Positions 4,847 to 5,648 of a DNA stretch of 5,648 nt are shown here, piece after piece. A program made the position numbers and the translations under genes. Each line of letters starts with the position of its first letter. Positions within the stretch are counted from its first letter, which is position 1. The notes under the pieces were generated by a model that was not told the origin of the DNA, made no database searches, and saw nothing but the letters and a program-made list of their open reading frames with translations. The stretch comes from Microcoleaceae cyanobacterium UBA9251 (GTDB lineage: Bacteria > Cyanobacteriota > Cyanobacteriia > Cyanobacteriales > Microcoleaceae): NCBI GenBank assembly GCA_003542015.1, contig DPLL01000279.1, forward strand, positions 5,702 to 11,349, written 5' to 3'.

Positions 4847-5479
4847 TTACACTAATCCGGTTCTAAGCGCTACAACTGCTGCTTGCACACGGTCATCTAC
4901 TGCCAACTTATTCATAATACCGCGAACGTGGGTTTTTATCGTATTTGGACTGAGATAAAGGGCGGCTGCAATCTCAGGATTGCTATAACCTTCAACCATT
5001 AATTTTAACACCTCCAATTCCCGCTGCGACAATTGACCGAAAGTAGTTGCAGATGCAGCTACCGGGGGTTTGAGATGATCGATAACAGTCCGGGCAATTT
5101 GAGGATCGAGGTATGTCGCCCCCTCTGCTGCAGCTGCGATCGCAGCTAACAACCTATCCACAGAAGCACCTTTAATACAATAAGCATCGGCACCGCTAGA
5201 AAGAGCAGCAATAATTTCAGTTTCTGCTGTGTGAGAAGTTAACATTACCACTCGTACATTAGGCAGTTTTGCTTTAATTTGTTGCGTCGCTGCTATACCG
5301 TCCAAGCGCGGCAAACCGATATCCATCACAATAAGATCTGGTTTTAGTTTTAGTGCGGCTGCTACACCTAAATAGCCGTCTTCTGCTTGTCCTACTATTT
5401 CTATTTCTGGACAATCTGCTAAAACTTGCTCTAATCCCAGTTGCATCATTGGGTCATCTTCAACAATTAAAATTCTCAT
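4847..5479 (-). CDS. NarL/LuxR-family two-component response regulator
   Basis: This is a DNA-binding response regulator of 210 residues. The receiver domain (1 to about 120) has the acidic pair E7/D8 (with D9), the phosphoacceptor D53 in LIVMDIGLP, the switch T81 and the conserved K103. A linker (about 121-148) leads to a LuxR-type HTH, LSQRELEVLKLMVEGYSNPEIA...SPNTIKTHVRGIMNKLAVDDRVQA (150-200). All residues needed for phosphorylation are present, so it should be regulated by a histidine kinase, but none is in the window and the target genes are unknown. The start is ATG 5479-5477 (MRILIVEDDP), where the family N-terminus begins. The frame stays open to 5617, but that extra 46-residue stretch is translated heptamer repeat (MPNAQCP) and should be excluded. 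The repeats begin within two bases of the start codon, so no normal ribosome-binding site is visible. Confidence 0.95.
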   Translation of the reverse strand: MRILIVEDDPMMQLGLEQVLADCPEIEIVGQAEDGYLGVAAALKLKPDLIVMDIGLPRLDGIAATQQIKAKLPNVRVVMLTSHTAETEIIAALSSGADAYCIKGASVDRLLAAIAAAAEGATYLDPQIARTVIDHLKPPVAASATTFGQLSQRELEVLKLMVEGYSNPEIAAALYLSPNTIKTHVRGIMNKLAVDDRVQAAVVALRTGLV

Positions 5480-5480
5480 A

Positions 5481-5578
5481 GTTAATTGGGAATGGGGAAT
5501 TGGGCATTGGGCATTGGGCATTGGGCATTGGGCATTGGGCATTGAGAATTGGGCATTGGGCATAGGGCATAGGGCATT
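5481..5578. repeat. G-rich heptanucleotide array (GGGCATW)n
   Basis: From 5502 to 5578 there are eleven heptamers in perfect phase. Eight are GGGCATT, two are GGGCATA and one is GAGAATT. Before them, 5481-5501 holds GTTAATT, GGGAAT and GGGGAATT, units of 7, 6 and 8 bases. Only one base separates the array from the response-regulator start codon, so its C-rich complement forms the 5' leader of that mRNA. Confidence 0.95.
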
Positions 5579-5587
5579 GGAAGCAAC

Positions 5588-5648
5588 CAATAACAAATAA
5601 CCAATAACAAATAACAAATAACAAATAACTACTGACTAATGACTACTG
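5588..5648. repeat. AAATAAC array passing into TACTGAC heptamers
   Basis: Six units (CAATAAC, AAATAAC, CAATAAC, then AAATAAC three times) fill 5588-5629. TACTGAC, TAATGAC and a partial TACTG continue in the same 7-base phase to the window edge, so the array may extend beyond it. No promoter for the response regulator can be recognised here. Confidence 0.9.

Noticed and set aside
4847..5617. 256-residue version of the response regulator with a signal-peptide-like N-terminus
   Set aside because: The first 46 residues are translated heptamer repeat. The receiver domain starts cleanly at MRILIVEDDP (ATG 5479-5477).
3887..5648. CRISPR array
   Set aside because: The repeats are directly tandem 7- and 9-mers without unique spacers, and no cas gene is present.

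Overview
The window looks like chromosomal DNA from a filamentous cyanobacterium, probably of the Oscillatoriales (Microcoleus/Oscillatoria/Phormidium-like). That placement rests on five perfect GCGATCGC octamers (HIP1), a ferredoxin-type assimilatory nitrate reductase gene, a short cyanobacterial-type RRM protein, and intergenic spaces packed with heptanucleotide tandem repeats. The genus is an inference; the cyanobacterial assignment is firm.

Layout. Positions 1-334 are non-coding. They carry overlapping inverted repeats (59-121), a perfect NtcA box GTAN8TAC (233-246) and a sigma70-like promoter ending in TATAAT (252-280). These lead into narB (335-2518, +), a complete nitrate reductase. 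The 2519-2840 gap holds a GC-rich stem-loop that resembles a decayed dispersed repeat, a six-copy TTCTTCC array, and the promoter and leader of an rbp gene (2841-3146, +). The rbp gene ends at a very good intrinsic terminator (3257-3298). An AT-rich gene for a four-helix membrane protein of the PsiE type follows (3364-3882, +). Convergent to it are two minus-strand genes: rimM (4100-4738), the 16S rRNA maturation factor, and, upstream of it, a NarL/LuxR-type response regulator (4847-5479).

The genes do not form one pathway. narB is the nitrogen-assimilation gene and appears to be under its own nitrogen-controlled promoter. rbp and rimM are RNA and ribosome housekeeping genes. The response regulator and the PsiE-like protein are regulatory or stress-type genes with no partner in view.

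The striking feature is the repeat landscape. From 3883 to the window end, essentially every non-coding gap is made of tandem repeats, mostly 7-mers of unrelated sequence (GGGAATY, GGGCATW, AAATAAC, TTCTTCC, TACTGAC) plus one 9-mer array (ATCCGTTAC). A G-rich array next to an AAATAAC-type array recurs three times, once with the second array inverted. The arrays run to within one to fourteen bases of gene ends. One array creates a spurious 46-residue N-terminal extension on the response regulator. I found no evidence of a new multi-gene system, CRISPR array, transposase, tRNA or rRNA.
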